A stretch of 64,000 bases of DNA from Pestalotiopsis fici W106-1 (taxonomy: Eukaryota > Ascomycota > Sordariomycetes > Amphisphaeriales > Sporocadaceae): positions 3,245,022 to 3,309,021 of the forward strand of contig NW_006917091.1 of the NCBI RefSeq assembly GCF_000516985.1, written 5' to 3'. The position numbers were made by a program, and so were the translations under genes. Numbering within the stretch: the stretch's first letter is position 1; the number at the start of each line of letters is the position of its first letter. Below are positions 11,652 to 23,610 of the stretch, in pieces. Under the pieces are notes generated by a model. It made no database searches, had not been told where the DNA came from, and saw only the letters and a program-made list of their open reading frames with translations.

Positions 11652-13329
11652 TCAATTGTGCTCAAAAGTATAAGGATTACGGAATCGATTCCCATAGTCC
11701 ACCTTGGACTTGAGTATCCTTAGCTGTTTATCCGTGTATCGATCGTAATACCGGTCCCGGGCCTTGTCAGGGCGCATGAGCGGATCGAGATAGCCAAAGT
11801 ACGACTTGTACATGCGCTTAAAGTTGGCAGCAGTATCGACCGCGCGACCTAGAAAGTCATTGAGGTTGTGAATATAGTTGATGCCTTCCTTGGGAAACGT
11901 GGCGTTGTTGTCGACCCAGGCATAGTGTTGGGCAACCCATAGACTGTCGCGGTGAGGGAAAGCGGTCCAGTGTTTATACTTTGTGGAAAAGGACACTCCA
12001 TGTTAGTAAAGATCACCAGTGGTTCCCGGGTATGGTTCAGGGTACTCACCTGTTTGTTGATGAAGCTGCCTGCACCTCCCCAAAGGTCAAAGTAGGCAAA
12101 GAATGGTGTGGGAGAATCTGTATTCAAAATGAAATCAATATAAGGTCTGATTTGGTCGGCGTCCAATCCAGGTTCGGGAACAATGACACTCTTGGCGTAG
12201 AAATTTGCACGCGCCGTATAGGGCTCGGCGATTTCCAGCGGCTGGCCGTCATTTTGATCCACCAACGACGACAACCAATCGAGCTGCTTTGCATCCACTG
12301 TTGCATTGGGCAGTCCCTCGACCATGGCGGGCCGGACTTTGGTGTTGAATTCCTCCAGCGTTCCCAGATAGATGCCGCTGAGCGAGAACTGGTTGTACTG
12401 CAGCGAGATGCTGAACCCGAGCTTACTGTCCACGGCATTGTGTTTCTTGTTGTGAACAAAGTCCTGGACCGTCAGGAATGCCGCCACAGTGGCGTCGGTG
12501 CTGTGCGTCGCGTCGCTGGCATCCAGTCGAAAGTTTACCACGGCTGCTGGTGCCTTTTGCGCGTTGAGATGGAACCTGGCGGCGATACCGACCGAGTCGG
12601 CGGCACCTCGCATCCCCTATACTTGTGCATGAGTCGCAGTGCAGTATCTCATGATTCGTCCATACTTACATAAAAGAGCTCCGTATTGTTATCTTGAGAT
12701 GCATACCTTATAGAGCCGTTGGCCAAGACAACATCAAGTCCGATAATCTGATCCAAGCCCAAGCCCCAAGCACGGCTGGCGAATCCATATCCGCCGTGAG
12801 TAAAGTGACCTCCGATGCCAACACCCGCGCAGCTGCCATGCGCCAGAGCCCTCTCACCTTGCTGGTACAGCGCTACGGCCAGGTTTCCCAAGCGCAGACC
12901 ACCATCGACCCTGGCAACGTTGGTCCTGGAGTCGACATGGACCGTCTGCATTTCCCGCAGGTCGACGACGACCTCGCCGTCAAAGCCTCCGTTGCTAAAG
13001 GAGCCATAGGAGTGCCCGCCCGACTTTGCCTGGGCGGTCAGACCGCAAATGTGCACGCATTCCATGGCCAGGGCGACCTCATCGATGGACCTCGGCAATG
13101 CAATGAATTTTGGTGTCACGGGTACTCGGATATTGTACGTGGCGGCATATTGATCCCATTCCCGGTCTCTTGGCTCTAGGCATGGCGTGTTTCTAAACTC
13201 CATACACTTTACGAACTCTGGAGTAGAGGATTTAGGATGAGGAACCCAGTTTCTGGCGTTGACTCCAGGCAGCCAAGCTGCGATGATGGCGAGTATGATG
13301 AAGACGTATAAATGACGAATCTTGGTCAT
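11652..13329 (-). CDS. Secreted FAD-linked oxidase, AA7 / berberine-bridge type
   Basis: Exons are 13329-12670, 12616-12050 and 11978-11652, all joined in phase 0, giving 517 residues. The start ATG at 13329 opens a signal peptide (hydrophobic residues 8-21). The FAD-binding PCMH domain carries both covalent flavin anchors expected of glucooligosaccharide oxidases: His106 in SGGHSYGS, and Cys167 in HGSCAGVGIGGH. The C-terminal BBE segment has the typical YFG...NF-x-R-L-like ending, here a Tyr/Arg-rich tail with LKSKVDYGNRF. AA7 enzymes oxidise oligosaccharides at C1 with release of hydrogen peroxide; other members act on secondary metabolites, so the substrate stays open. It sits between a sugar transporter and a secreted esterase-like protein. 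Confidence 0.9.
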
Positions 13330-13790
13330 GGTGGACAGCTTATGGTGTGAAGTTGATAATTGCAGAATTGGATCTTGCGGGGGAAGGATGGAATAACTTG
13401 TAAGGAAGTCGAGGAGTCCAATCTCTCGCTGATATAAGAACCCAAACATATGGCCGTGGTGTTCCACAGAGGTGTTTGGCCATGATGGGCAAATGACTGA
13501 AAAAAACTGCAAAAGAAAACTCAAACTCTGGATCAAGGTTGACAATCATGGACGCGCTCGGCTTATATCATGTTAAAGATTGACAGTATGTCCGGAGTAG
13601 CAGCCAAGTCAAAACCTACCTAGGTACATACCTACACACGCCTCAATGGATGAGAAACCCGGATGGTCATGTTACTGAAAGAGTACTGTTCAGAACAGTG
13701 TCATTGCAAAGGAGGGAGAATAGATTTGTACATTGTTCAAGGCGAGAAGCTGTCAAACATGATCAATTATGAATTACCATTCAATATCTA
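13330..13790. other. Upstream region of the FAD oxidase
   Basis: No gene is seen. It contains a short TACCTAGGTA-type palindromic stretch near 13617-13635 and ends at the left edge of the MITE-like element, including its presumed TA target duplication at 13789-13790. Confidence 0.55.
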
Positions 13791-14454
13791 TACTCGTGCC
13801 ACGCCCCCACTTATCGGGATGTGTTCGTTCCTCACCAACCCGTAAGTTGGTGCTACACACCTATTTCGTCAGATCACCTTTTATCGTCAATTCGTTATTT
13901 AACGATATAATTATTATTAAAGAAATTATAAAAATGAAAAAAATAATTTTAAAATAAGCTAAATAAATAATAATATAAAAAGTTAAAATTAACTTTATAT
14001 GATTTTTTCTCGTTAAAATATTCAAGTTTTTAACTTTTTACATTTTTATATATTAAAAAGCGAGGAAAAATCGGAAAAATATAAAAGTTTTTAATTTATA
14101 TATATTCTTTTTATAATTATATATAATTAATTTAAAATTTAAAGTTTTACTTTATTATTAAAGAATATTCAACTTTTTAATATTATAACTTTATATACGT
14201 GCATCTCCGCGAATATTAATAAATTGCAATTTTTTTTTTAAATCTCCGAGGAAAAGTTATATTAAAATATTAAGAATTTAAAATCTGTATATTTTTGCGA
14301 TTTTTCGTTAATTTGTTATAATGTATGAAAATATAGGAAATTGTGGGAAATGGGTCTGACGAAAAAAGGTGATCTGACGAAATAGGTGTGTAGCACCAAC
14401 TTACGGTTGGTGAGGAACGAATCCATCCAGATAAGTGGGGGCGTGGCACGGGTA
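13791..14454. mobile_element. MITE-like element with ~97-bp terminal inverted repeats
   Basis: The left end (13791 to about 13887) and the reverse complement of the right end (about 14358 to 14454) match over about 97 bases, with roughly five mismatches and one one-base indel. Both begin TAC(T/C)CGTGCCACGCCCCCAC. A TA dinucleotide flanks each end (13789-13790 and 14455-14456), as expected for Tc1/mariner/Fot-type target duplication. The 664-bp element encodes nothing. Its core (about 13890-14340) is extremely AT-rich, unlike both flanks. This fits a non-autonomous DNA transposon, possibly altered by repeat-induced point mutation. Confidence 0.82.
13890..14340. repeat. AT-rich core of the element
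   Basis: This is a run of almost pure A/T with many TATA, TTAA and ATAA words and very few G or C, bounded by GC-normal terminal repeats. C-to-T change on both strands, as in RIP, or a naturally AT-rich MITE interior could produce it. Confidence 0.65.
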
Positions 14455-14546
14455 TATAACGAACGTGTCGAATGTAGGCGCCGTGGCTTTCGGAGCATGT
14501 CTAGAGCCGGGCCGAGCCAAGCATGAATAAGCTCGCGGTGCATCAA

Positions 14547-16074
14547 TTAGCTGGACAGAGCATCCTGCTTTACGATCCATTCTCGGACCACTTCTGCAAT
14601 GTCGAGATTGTTGAGCTCCAGATGACCGAAATGGCCGTTACCGTGAATGCCCACGTCAGCGAGCTTGATCCAGTCCGTCTTGACGCCGGCCTGCTCGAGG
14701 TAGTTGATGACACAGTGATCATAGGTGGCGTGCACGCTAGCCTCGCCGGTGGTGCAAAGGTACGGCACCTTGGCCAGCTGGGGGAGCTGGCGGGCGGGCT
14801 CGGTCTGGAGGTAGCACCGGCGCAGGGCCAAGGTGTCGTTGCCGTCCCACACCTTGTCCAGCTCCGAGGCGTCCGAAACCGGAGGGTCGTAGGTCAAGGG
14901 AGTATTAGCCAGACCCCAAGGACGAATCGACGAGCCAGAGTTCAAGGTGGTACCATAGTTCCAAAACGGCTGCGTAGAGTGCTCAAGGTTTATGTTGCCT
15001 GCCACCAGGTCCGGGCAGTCGTTGGACAGCAGAATGGGATACTGCGCGCCCGAGGAGTGCGATACTAGGTACGAGGGACCAATCAGTTCCAGCAGGTCAC
15101 AGCCCGAGGCCCGCATGGACAGCTCGCCCACGGTCCAGTTGCTGGTAAAGGGAATGACGCCCTTGGCAAACTGCTCAAAATAAGGGTCGCCTCTCTGGCC
15201 AGTGCCAGGCCATTGCGTATGGTTGACAGCCTGAGGGTAAGTAGCAGCCAACTCTGGCGCAGTAAAACCCGATTGTACACCGTCAATGCCTGTGGAGTTC
15301 CAGAGGACATATTCAGAGGTATCTTCCTGGGAAGATCTGCCGACGCCAGTGTGGTCCTTGACAAGTGATTGGGTCAGTATTGTGGGGTTTAATGACGATG
15401 CGCGATATACTCCATTGGAGCAACGGTGATGTTAAGATCTCAAGCATGCTCGGGAATTTTTTGCAACAAAGTTGACCCAGAGAGTAGAATGCGGGCTTGC
15501 TTACAAGAAGGTAGACCTGATAGCCTTGCTCGAGGAAGTAGGAAGCAAAGCCTCTTCTCCCGTCTGGAGTATTCAGCCATGTCACGCCCGACACGGCACC
15601 ACCATGGAAGAAGACGAGCGGGTGAGCATGTTGAACACCGCCACTGGGAGTGAGCTTCTCGACATAGAGTCTATAATAAAAAAATTAGTGTCTTTTTTTC
15701 AACCGTCATGACGTACAAGCACGGCCGGGATATGGGCATAAGGCGGACAAGGGTCCTCAGTGTCTCGCGGAGTAGGTGTCTAAAAGAAGAAAAAAGTAGA
15801 ATAAGAAAAATTGCAGCACTTACTGATCGGCCGTGATATTAGCAGAGCCAGTATTGATCAACCGACCACCCACATAGTACACATCGCGCGTGTACAGGAC
15901 CTCGCTGGAGGAGCAGCGTGGGGAGACAGCGGCGACTCCGGTGCAGTTGGCGGCGGTGGAATTGACGACACCGGTGCCGTTGGCCTTGGCCGTGTTACGC
16001 GGCTCCGGCACATGGGCCGAGACAGACAGACCCGCGGCGAGGGAAAAGAATGGAACAAGGAACGAACGGACCAT
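14547..16074 (-). CDS. Secreted alpha/beta hydrolase (lipase/esterase-like)
   Basis: Exons are 16074-15824, 15670-15505 and 15356-14547, giving 408 residues with consistent phases. The start at 16074 gives a clean signal peptide (MVRSFLVPFFSLAAGLSVSA). An upstream in-frame start would add residues before it. Core features are an HGG oxyanion-type turn near residue 106, SHSSG with nucleophile Ser240 (Ser in place of the first Gly of GxSxG), and a late HGNGHFGH that can supply the catalytic His. Such fungal proteins are annotated as extracellular lipases or esterases; the substrate is unknown. Intron 1 (15671-15823, 153 bases) is long for this window and holds a possible cassette exon. The MITE-like element ends 92 bases beyond the stop codon. 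Confidence 0.85.
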
Positions 16075-19000
16075 GATGAACACGCCTCGCCAAGACAAGC
16101 CAAAAAGAGGGAACGTAAACAACCGACTAAAAAGTCGAGGGAAAGGGAAAAAAAAAAAGAGTGACTGGACTGGCTAATGACGACGGCGAGCGCGGGTTGA
16201 GAAAAAGTCCAGTCAAGTTCTGGCCAAGGAAAGACGTCCACCCAACATACAAATAACAACGATCGGCTACGAGCGTGGACCCCTAAGCGATGTCAAGGGC
16301 TGGAGGTTGCTGTTGCTGGTGGGGTTTTGAAGGGGGTTCGGATATTAGCATGGTCTTACAATATTGCTTCAGCCGAGGCACCACTGACCGTTGTTCGCCG
16401 TTGAAATGGAGAGGACTTGATCTCATGAAGAAGCATTTTCTATGTAGCAAGAAGGGTGAGATGGGTATACATTCACTGCATCACTGTATACTCTCAATGG
16501 AGGGCTAGATATCATCGTGCATTGGGCAGATACACTGACTGGTCATTGAATATGGGTGCCCACGGGTACCCTCCAACAAAGGAAACTAGCGACAATGGGC
16601 TGAAGGTCTGGTCTGTGCTCCCCTAAACCCATTCAAGTGCTACCTTGAACTTTACCTGCAAAGACATTTTCTCATCAATAGATGTTGTCTCTCTACTATT
16701 TACTTACCAAGCTTGGGATGACTAGACGTATGCCTCTCACAGGCTGTAAGACTGGCCGACAAAGTGGATCCGAGTATGAAAAAAATACGTACGTGCTCGC
16801 AGAAAACTTGGACCACAGGAAGGACACTGCAGTCGGGATGGAGTTCAATGTACGGTATAATCGCATCGAGGTTCGAGTCGTAGAAACCCGCGGAAATACG
16901 GAGCATTTATTGTCTCCGGGAAGTCATATCGGTTTATATACAACAGAGTCAATATCAGTATGATCTAGGTAGACTACCTAGCACTAGATATTTTAAGCCA
17001 CAGTCAGATCTGGACAATTGCCGCTCACGCGGGGAAAGTATGTGTAACCTTAGTGTATGTCGGGCAGTCCGGGGCAGCGCAAGGATCAAGTTGACCCTTT
17101 AAGCGCTCTGACTTGTCATTTCAGCCTTGTCGCAGCCTCGTTGCTGCTGTCATGAACAAGAAGATCGTGTTTTGATGCAACTTGCTGTATGATTGACAAA
17201 TGCACGCATTTGTGAGATATGGGTGATGGCCCCAGGGCATGGTTGACACGTGGGTTACCGCTATTGCGCTCACGAGCACACCACTCCAGGCAATGATATT
17301 GCTGATCTCTTTGACCTCTCTTGCAGATCTTCTCGGTCACGCTGACTGAGAATGCGCTAGATCTGTTATCAGATACCTGCCCGTCTCCAGCATGTATGCC
17401 CTTGTCAGTTGAGTTTTTTTTCCTTTATTTTTTCTTCCCTTTCCTTGAAAGCGGGCATCGATCGGCTTGGTGGAGCGGCTGTCGCTAAGGATCGGAGGCA
17501 GACTTTTTATCTGACAGCCCCCCTGCAGAAGAATTTTGACACTCGTCACCAAAACGGGTGGTTTTCGATACCACAAAACAAAGGTGAACCGACCGAAAAA
17601 TTGAGCTGTAACAAGGGGAATCAATCTCCAAGAGCAGGGAAATATTACATTTCTTGAATTGTATTTTTTATAATTCTTTTGGTAGATATTTGGCCGTCTG
17701 AAGTTAGGATACTACTGTGTAGTGGGCACGAGTATCAAAATTCTTATGCGGGCCTCCTGCTGATGATCAGATAAGATTACCAGTGGATTAGCCGTGTATA
17801 CCAACACCTGGTTTTGCACATTCGCACGGTAATGGCGCACGTTAAACTTTCAGAGCGCGAAGTATGCCATGGTAGGTAGAGTAGAAGGCACACGGACTCT
17901 TCTATGCTTTCTCGGTTATCTGAAAAGCTCGATTTGGGTTGCCGTTTCAACTTTCGTATCCAAACAGGGCTATGTAATATAACTAAGCAAACCTCCTTCC
18001 GAATTCGAAGGTCGACTTGCGAGCGCCAAGGAGCATAATCACCTACCAGTAGTGCGGCTAGAAGTTTAAAGCAAAATCCGAATTGGTTCAAGCGCTCAGA
18101 CAGGCGTCCCCGGGACATTATGGAGACATTGTTAACCTAAAAACGTTGAAGATGGGATTTGTAGCGGTCAGCTTGTCATAGGTATTGGATTCAATATTCC
18201 CACAAATATTTGTATCCAGCAACTGGCTTGCATCTCATAAATCATGGAGCATTTCCTCCACGAGTTCAACGGACACGCAATACCTCTGCAGAACCTCTCT
18301 CTTGCCTCTCGCTACTCGCTACACGACTGCTCGATGGTGCAAAAACTGATTTTTAGCTGCCGGGGTCTGTATGTAAGGATATCCCTTGTTAGCATAGCGT
18401 CCTGTGACGATGGGGCTACACATCGTGGGTCTTGCTCGAGTCGTTAGCGATTTTCAGCATTCTTCACCACTAGCAGTGCTTGGCAACGTTCAGCACTCTA
18501 TTTGGCTTTATTTGGTATGCCGCGTGATGATACAGGCTACCAACACTTTGGCCATGTCTCATGCTTGAAAGGCTTCTAGTCACTGTCGCATAATGTTATC
18601 ATATCTGAACACCATGGGACAACCTCGTCGACCATGGCGAGAGTCTATTCAGGGCTTTGGTGGCGGATCAAGAATAGTAGTCGAGCACACAGTAAAACTC
18701 ATCACATGTATGCCCACCGAAATGTCAATCATATGGGTACACCAAGACCTTGACAAGCTGAGAAAGCGTAGTGAACGGGGAGTAAGGGTCTTGTAAGGCC
18801 CAACTACCGGGCTCCATCCACGCAAGCCAGGCAATGCGGTTGATGCGGCAGCGCCGCCAACCTCTGACAAGGTAACGAATGGAGACGATCCCTCATCGGC
18901 TTACCGAAATGGCGAATGTGCTGACAAGCAAAATTGCTCATGGTCAAGGATCGCCGGTTGTCTCGAATATGTGGTTGGGTCTCTAGGTCCCTGTCTCCAG

Positions 19001-19372
19001 CTATACATAATCGCTCTCAAGGCCTAATATGGCAGCGCCCGAGCAAATTTAGCTCAACACCCTTGAATCTACTACTCTCGCAACGGGTTGTAATAACAAT
19101 AGAAATCCGCAGCCATCGATCGAAAAGTAATAGAAATCTGATTCAAGCGAGGATCGTTGAAAGCTTTGCCAGTTTGCTGTGTGTCTATACCGCAACTTCG
19201 GTAACCGAGCACCGGAGCCCTGTCTGGGACGTCCTCCCCTGCATCTCGTCGAGCAAAAAGCATATATGTATCTTGGGCTAAGCAGTCCTTGGCTCTTTCA
19301 GGTCTTCGACTTGATTGAGATTCTCGAGCATCGTGTCGCATTTGTCTTCATGTGAACGGTGTTCCTGTTGAT
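16075..19372. other. 3.3-kb gene-poor region
   Basis: Neither strand shows an open frame with a recognisable motif, nor exon chains with plausible splice sites. Base composition is ordinary. It separates the divergent esterase-like gene (-) and the rhodopsin-domain gene (+). A lncRNA or decayed gene cannot be excluded. Confidence 0.5.
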
Positions 19373-20908
19373 ATGTCGAACTCGACGTCGGCCTTTATAG
19401 GCCAACCACCCAACACGGAGAGGGACTGGTATATCGTTCGGGGGTTCCTGCGAGGCTACGGAATGTACACGGTCGATCCTGGTTTGGGTTATACGCTTGC
19501 TGCTCAGAAACCATACGATGGATACACTTATGCGCCCCGAACACCCGGAATCATTGTTGGCCTCTCAATCGTCATTGTGGCCATAGTGACTGCGACTGGT
19601 ACAAGACTCGCGCTGAGGGCTGCAATGTCACAAATGCGATTTGGTGCTGATGACTGGGCAACTATCGCGGCTGCTGTAAGTGCTCTACTCTGTCCATCTG
19701 GTCACATTGTAAAGCTGGTGCAAGCTGGCATGGCCTTGATACACCCACTGCAATGCCAGACACAGATGAATACTAACGCATTGTCACACCCAGGCCATGG
19801 GCATCACATATACAGCCTGTCAACTCTGCATGGCCACTCACGGCGGCGGGAAACACATATGGGATGTGACCTACGAAGAATATAATGTTTTCTACTACTA
19901 TGGAGTCATCGACAAGTTCATTTTTTACGTTACCGTAGGACTAGTCAAGATCTCCTTGACGCTCTTTATCCGACGACTAGCCGACCGGGCCTCGAGACAC
20001 TGGAAGTGGTTCTGCGACTTCTTCCTCGTCACACTCATCCTGTATATTGCCGCCGCCATTTTCTGGGAAGTCTTTACTTGCACACCCGCACGGGCGCAGT
20101 GGGATAAGCTCTTTGCCGGCATGATCATACATCCAGCAACGTGCCAGCCTTCGAGCATCCAAGGTGTTCAGAATCTCTTTTTCAACATTACACATGTTGT
20201 ACAGGGAGTGATACTTTTGCTCTCGCCCATGGTTATTCTTTGGAAAGTTCAGATGGATAAACATAAAAAAGCAAGATTGTTTGGGATGTGGACAGTCGGT
20301 CTCATTGCCGTCATCTGCGGACTCAGTAAGTACTTTCCTCATGCCCTTTCGACAGCCATACCCTGGGTCTCTGGTCAAACAACAAACACCTGAGCATCAA
20401 CTAACATCATCTCGTAGTGCGGCAACTGCGCGCCGACTTCTCCTCGGATCTCATGTGGGACTACACGGAGCTGCTGATCTGGACGGCACTGGACGTCTGT
20501 GTAGGCATCATCACCATCTCCCTTCCGGTGATGGACGCGTGGCTGGCGGGAGCCTGGCGGGGCGCCGTCTCCAAGGTCGGCCGATCGGGCGGCTCCAGCT
20601 CGAACCCAAAGACGATTGGCACAAGCCGATCCAGCAAGTACATCAACAATGCGTCGGCGCGGCGATCAATGATGCCCGGAGCCAAAGGCTACTCGCACAC
20701 GGACTCGGTCGAGGACATGATCCACACCATACCCAACCAACCTTCGCCGACCGGCAGCAACGACGAGACGGAGCTCCATGCTATTACCCGGACCGACGAG
20801 TACAGCGTGCATTGTTACTCGTCCGCTGCCAACGACTCTGACTGGGACGACGGGCGCCCAGGAAAGGCATACACCAAACATAGCTCCCGAAACTTTAGCA
20901 TGAAGTAA
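19373..20908 (+). CDS. Fungal rhodopsin-domain integral membrane protein
   Basis: Exons are 19373-19675, 19794-20325 and 20418-20908, in phases 0 and 1, giving 441 residues. The start is the ATG at 19373; the frame upstream has only a GTG. About seven hydrophobic helices are visible, beginning with GIIVGLSIVIVAIVTATG. The layout matches the fungal family once called DUF3468, now 'rhodopsin domain-containing': a Trp-containing first loop (DDWATI), a helix with YYYGVIDKFIFYV, a conserved F-x-C-x-P-x-x-x-x-W motif in the middle (FTCTPARAQW), and a long cytoplasmic Ser/Arg-rich tail. Related proteins include PTH11-like receptors. No CFEM domain is present. A ligand or signalling role is not known. 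Confidence 0.85.
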
Positions 20909-21412
20909 TTGTTGCGGATGCCACGACTTTCTCTTGATAGACCTCTGGCTTTCACACAACCATTCTTGTACATATTTGCCCACACATAAATGACCAAAAG
21001 AAACGACCAGACCCCTAGATACCTCTTGATACCCACAATAAAGCTTAGTTATTATCCCTTTTATCTGACTTGCTCCTACTGAGACTTGATCCTATAGGGA
21101 TAGAGGAGAAGAGATGAAAGAAGTAAACTTTGGATCAAAGCATCTCGTCTTTGGACGTAACATTGCATTTGGGCACTGATCTACCAAATTAAGCACGTGA
21201 GTCATGCAAGGACGGGATCAGAAAGGAATATTTGCTGGTTCCTGATTCCATGTACGCCTCAATTCGCTTCTTATACTAGCTATGAAGTCTCCATCTGCCC
21301 ATCCTCCGCGGAACAATGTGTCTTCCCAGCGACCAAGTACCCGAAAAGCTGATTCATAGCCCTGGATCTGTAGAACATACTTGCCCTTCCCAGCGACTTT
21401 GGAACAAATCCC
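20909..21412. other. Convergent intergenic spacer
   Basis: This lies between the stops of the rhodopsin-domain gene (+) and the small hypothetical gene (-). I see no feature beyond likely 3' untranslated sequence. Confidence 0.5.
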
Positions 21413-22069
21413 TTAGTGGTCACGATCCTTGCGACCATGGCGACGGCGACGATACGCAGCCTTGGCAGTGGTCATCATCATGCGCAGAGAGGTTTTGGTC
21501 GGGGGTCTCTCGCGCCAGGTACGCATGGTTCCAGAGCCTGTAGTGGCAGGAGTTTGAGGTCCAGCAGGACGCTCGGCGGTGACGGGGGTCATGATGTTGC
21601 GAACGCGGGCTCGGGCTCTCTTGTACCAGCGTGCAGTCGGGGTGGGAAGGATGACCTCGGGGGCAATCTCGGGGTTGACGGCATCGACGAGTGTATAGTT
21701 GAACTGGTGAAAACGAAAAAGATTAGAGACTCTTCCTCATCGGGGGGTTCGTGAAGGTGAACTGCTTACTCGGATCTTGTGGGAGACTCTCAGCAGGGCG
21801 ACGATCTCGTCGTCGGTCAGATCAATGTTGGGATGGTTTCTGGCCTCAACGATGATCTGCTTCAGTGTCAATGTGCCGCCTCCTCTTGAGAGATCTGGTG
21901 CCAAGATTCATCTACTCACACAGCGGAAAAGATCTGCAACGATTCTACCATGGTCGGCCAAGGCGGTTGTGATCTCAAAGGACTCGACTGCAAGATAAAC
22001 ATCGAAGTCGTTATAAGAACCAGCGACTCGGAGTAGCTGCTCGAGAAGGTCGGCAGCAATGTTCGACAT
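21413..22069 (-). CDS. Hypothetical protein, three exons
   Basis: Exons are 22069-21920, 21856-21770 and 21703-21413, all joined in phase 0, giving 175 residues. I do not recognise the family. The first two exons encode an acidic helical segment (starting MSNIAADLLEQLLRVAGSYN) with NHPNIDLTDDEIVALLRVSHKIR. The last exon begins FNYTLVDAVNPEIAPEV and becomes strongly basic (WYKRARARVRN, then RRRRHGRKDRD at the C-terminus). Evidence for a real gene is the clean frame through two introns with good splice sites (GTGAGT, GTAAGC) and an ATG in context CCAAA. A nuclear or RNA-associated role is only a guess from the basic tail. Confidence 0.62.
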
Positions 22070-23610
22070 TTTGGCGCGTTGCTCGAATGAGGGCTGCGGG
22101 TTATCTCACGTAGTTGATGTTGCTTCTGCAATCATTGGTGATGATGACCAACTGTCAGCAACCACTAAAGTAGAGGTCAGTTGATTGCTGTAGGAATGCA
22201 AAAGGGAGAAGGGCAATAGCTGGAAGGAAATCAAGAACCTGGATGACCTTGGTATTGAAGGTGCTCAGCACAGACCGCAAACGCTGCACCTGGTACTCGC
22301 GAGAACTTCATTTTGAGGTTCCTGCCGCGGCTGTGTTTGCATAGAGACCATTGTCGACGACGAGGGGACCTTTTCCCAAGAAATATTCACCTAGAAAGGC
22401 GGGCACGACCGGGCACGACAACGTCGACGATCCAACGGAAAATCATTCCCTTGAACGGCTTTCAAGAAGGTGATAAAGCGTTCAAGGACAAAATGGTCAA
22501 CATGGACGTTCGTGGGAGTATTCATCGTTTCGATCAGACGGGACAAGTTATCGTCAACAGAGTCGCAGTGTGGTTACCTCGAACGCTCCTTTAACAGGGG
22601 GCCGACATGAAATCTATGGTTCAAGTCAAGAGAGAAACACAAAGAAATTCGACGATATTTATTGTATACTTTTACAGGTCAAAGAGATGGGTAAATATGA
22701 AAAATGATTTTCAAAGGCTCATGTTCCATGGGTGTTCACCTCGACATGAACTTTACATCACAGATTGTAATGCAAATGTTCAATCACGTTTGTATACGGG
22801 GGACACAATCAATTTAATTCATATTGAAAAGTGAAATCATGCTTCATGGATTATGCCAAATTATCAGAAGGGACAATCGCACCCAAAATAAAGCTCACAT
22901 TCAATGATAACGTGGTTTGGCAATTATAACTGACAACTCTTCATCGCCCTAGTTTTGACTGTTGCTCTATCTTGACTTATTTGACTCTTCTGGTGAGACT
23001 TGATTCCTGTTCAGACTTCAAGAGACGGATGTGGCATACAGACCACAAGTCACCATGGTTATGTGAGGAGTGACGTCCTCTCCCAAGCATTTCTGACTCG
23101 ACGAGATCATGTCGGGACAGCCCTAAATATAAAAGTAATAGCAATCACAGCGTGTAGTCGTATTGACAGAGGAGATCAAATGTTCTCCCAAGGTCAATCG
23201 AGACCTTGCCGACAGATCAATCCGCGCATATTGATCACATCATCTGGTTTCATGTATTGCATGAGCTCTCTGTGTCGAGCGGGTCATGAATTAGCGCTGG
23301 AGAAATTGCTGAATAGAGCCACACAAAGAGTTACACGCCTCGCTTGAAGAACACTGATGACGCTTTATCTATACTGTCTGTCTGTCGCTCAAGTAATATT
23401 GCAGCATTTACTAAAAACGTTACATAACATTTTTAAGCCTATATATATGATATTTAAATAACAGACTGCGGGATTTAGTTTGTATTATTGCAGTTATTGC
23501 TTACAAAGTCATGTTGAAAATAGAATGCGCCGGGGCATCCAGCTGGGAATAGCTGGGGATTAGCGCACTGACTTAAGTTTTGATAAGCCGCAAAACCTTT
23601 GCTGTGTCTA
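22070..23610. other. Intergenic region
   Basis: This is the upstream region of the hypothetical gene, probably including its 5' leader near 22070-22320, and then about 1.2 kb in which I see no gene. It ends at tRNA-Leu. Confidence 0.5.

Noticed and set aside
13791..14454. CRISPR-like or viral origin for the inverted-repeat element
   Set aside because: There are only two inverted copies with a TA duplication and no spacers or coding content; a MITE explains it better.
15721..15780. Alternative reading of the esterase intron as a Pro-rich coding exon in another frame
   Set aside because: That frame reads plausibly but needs a one-base shift at both junctions; only the phase-compatible cassette was kept as a low-priority finding.
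22313..22834. Short plus-strand frames in the region upstream of the hypothetical gene
   Set aside because: No motif, no ATG in good context for the first, and no exon chain that extends them.
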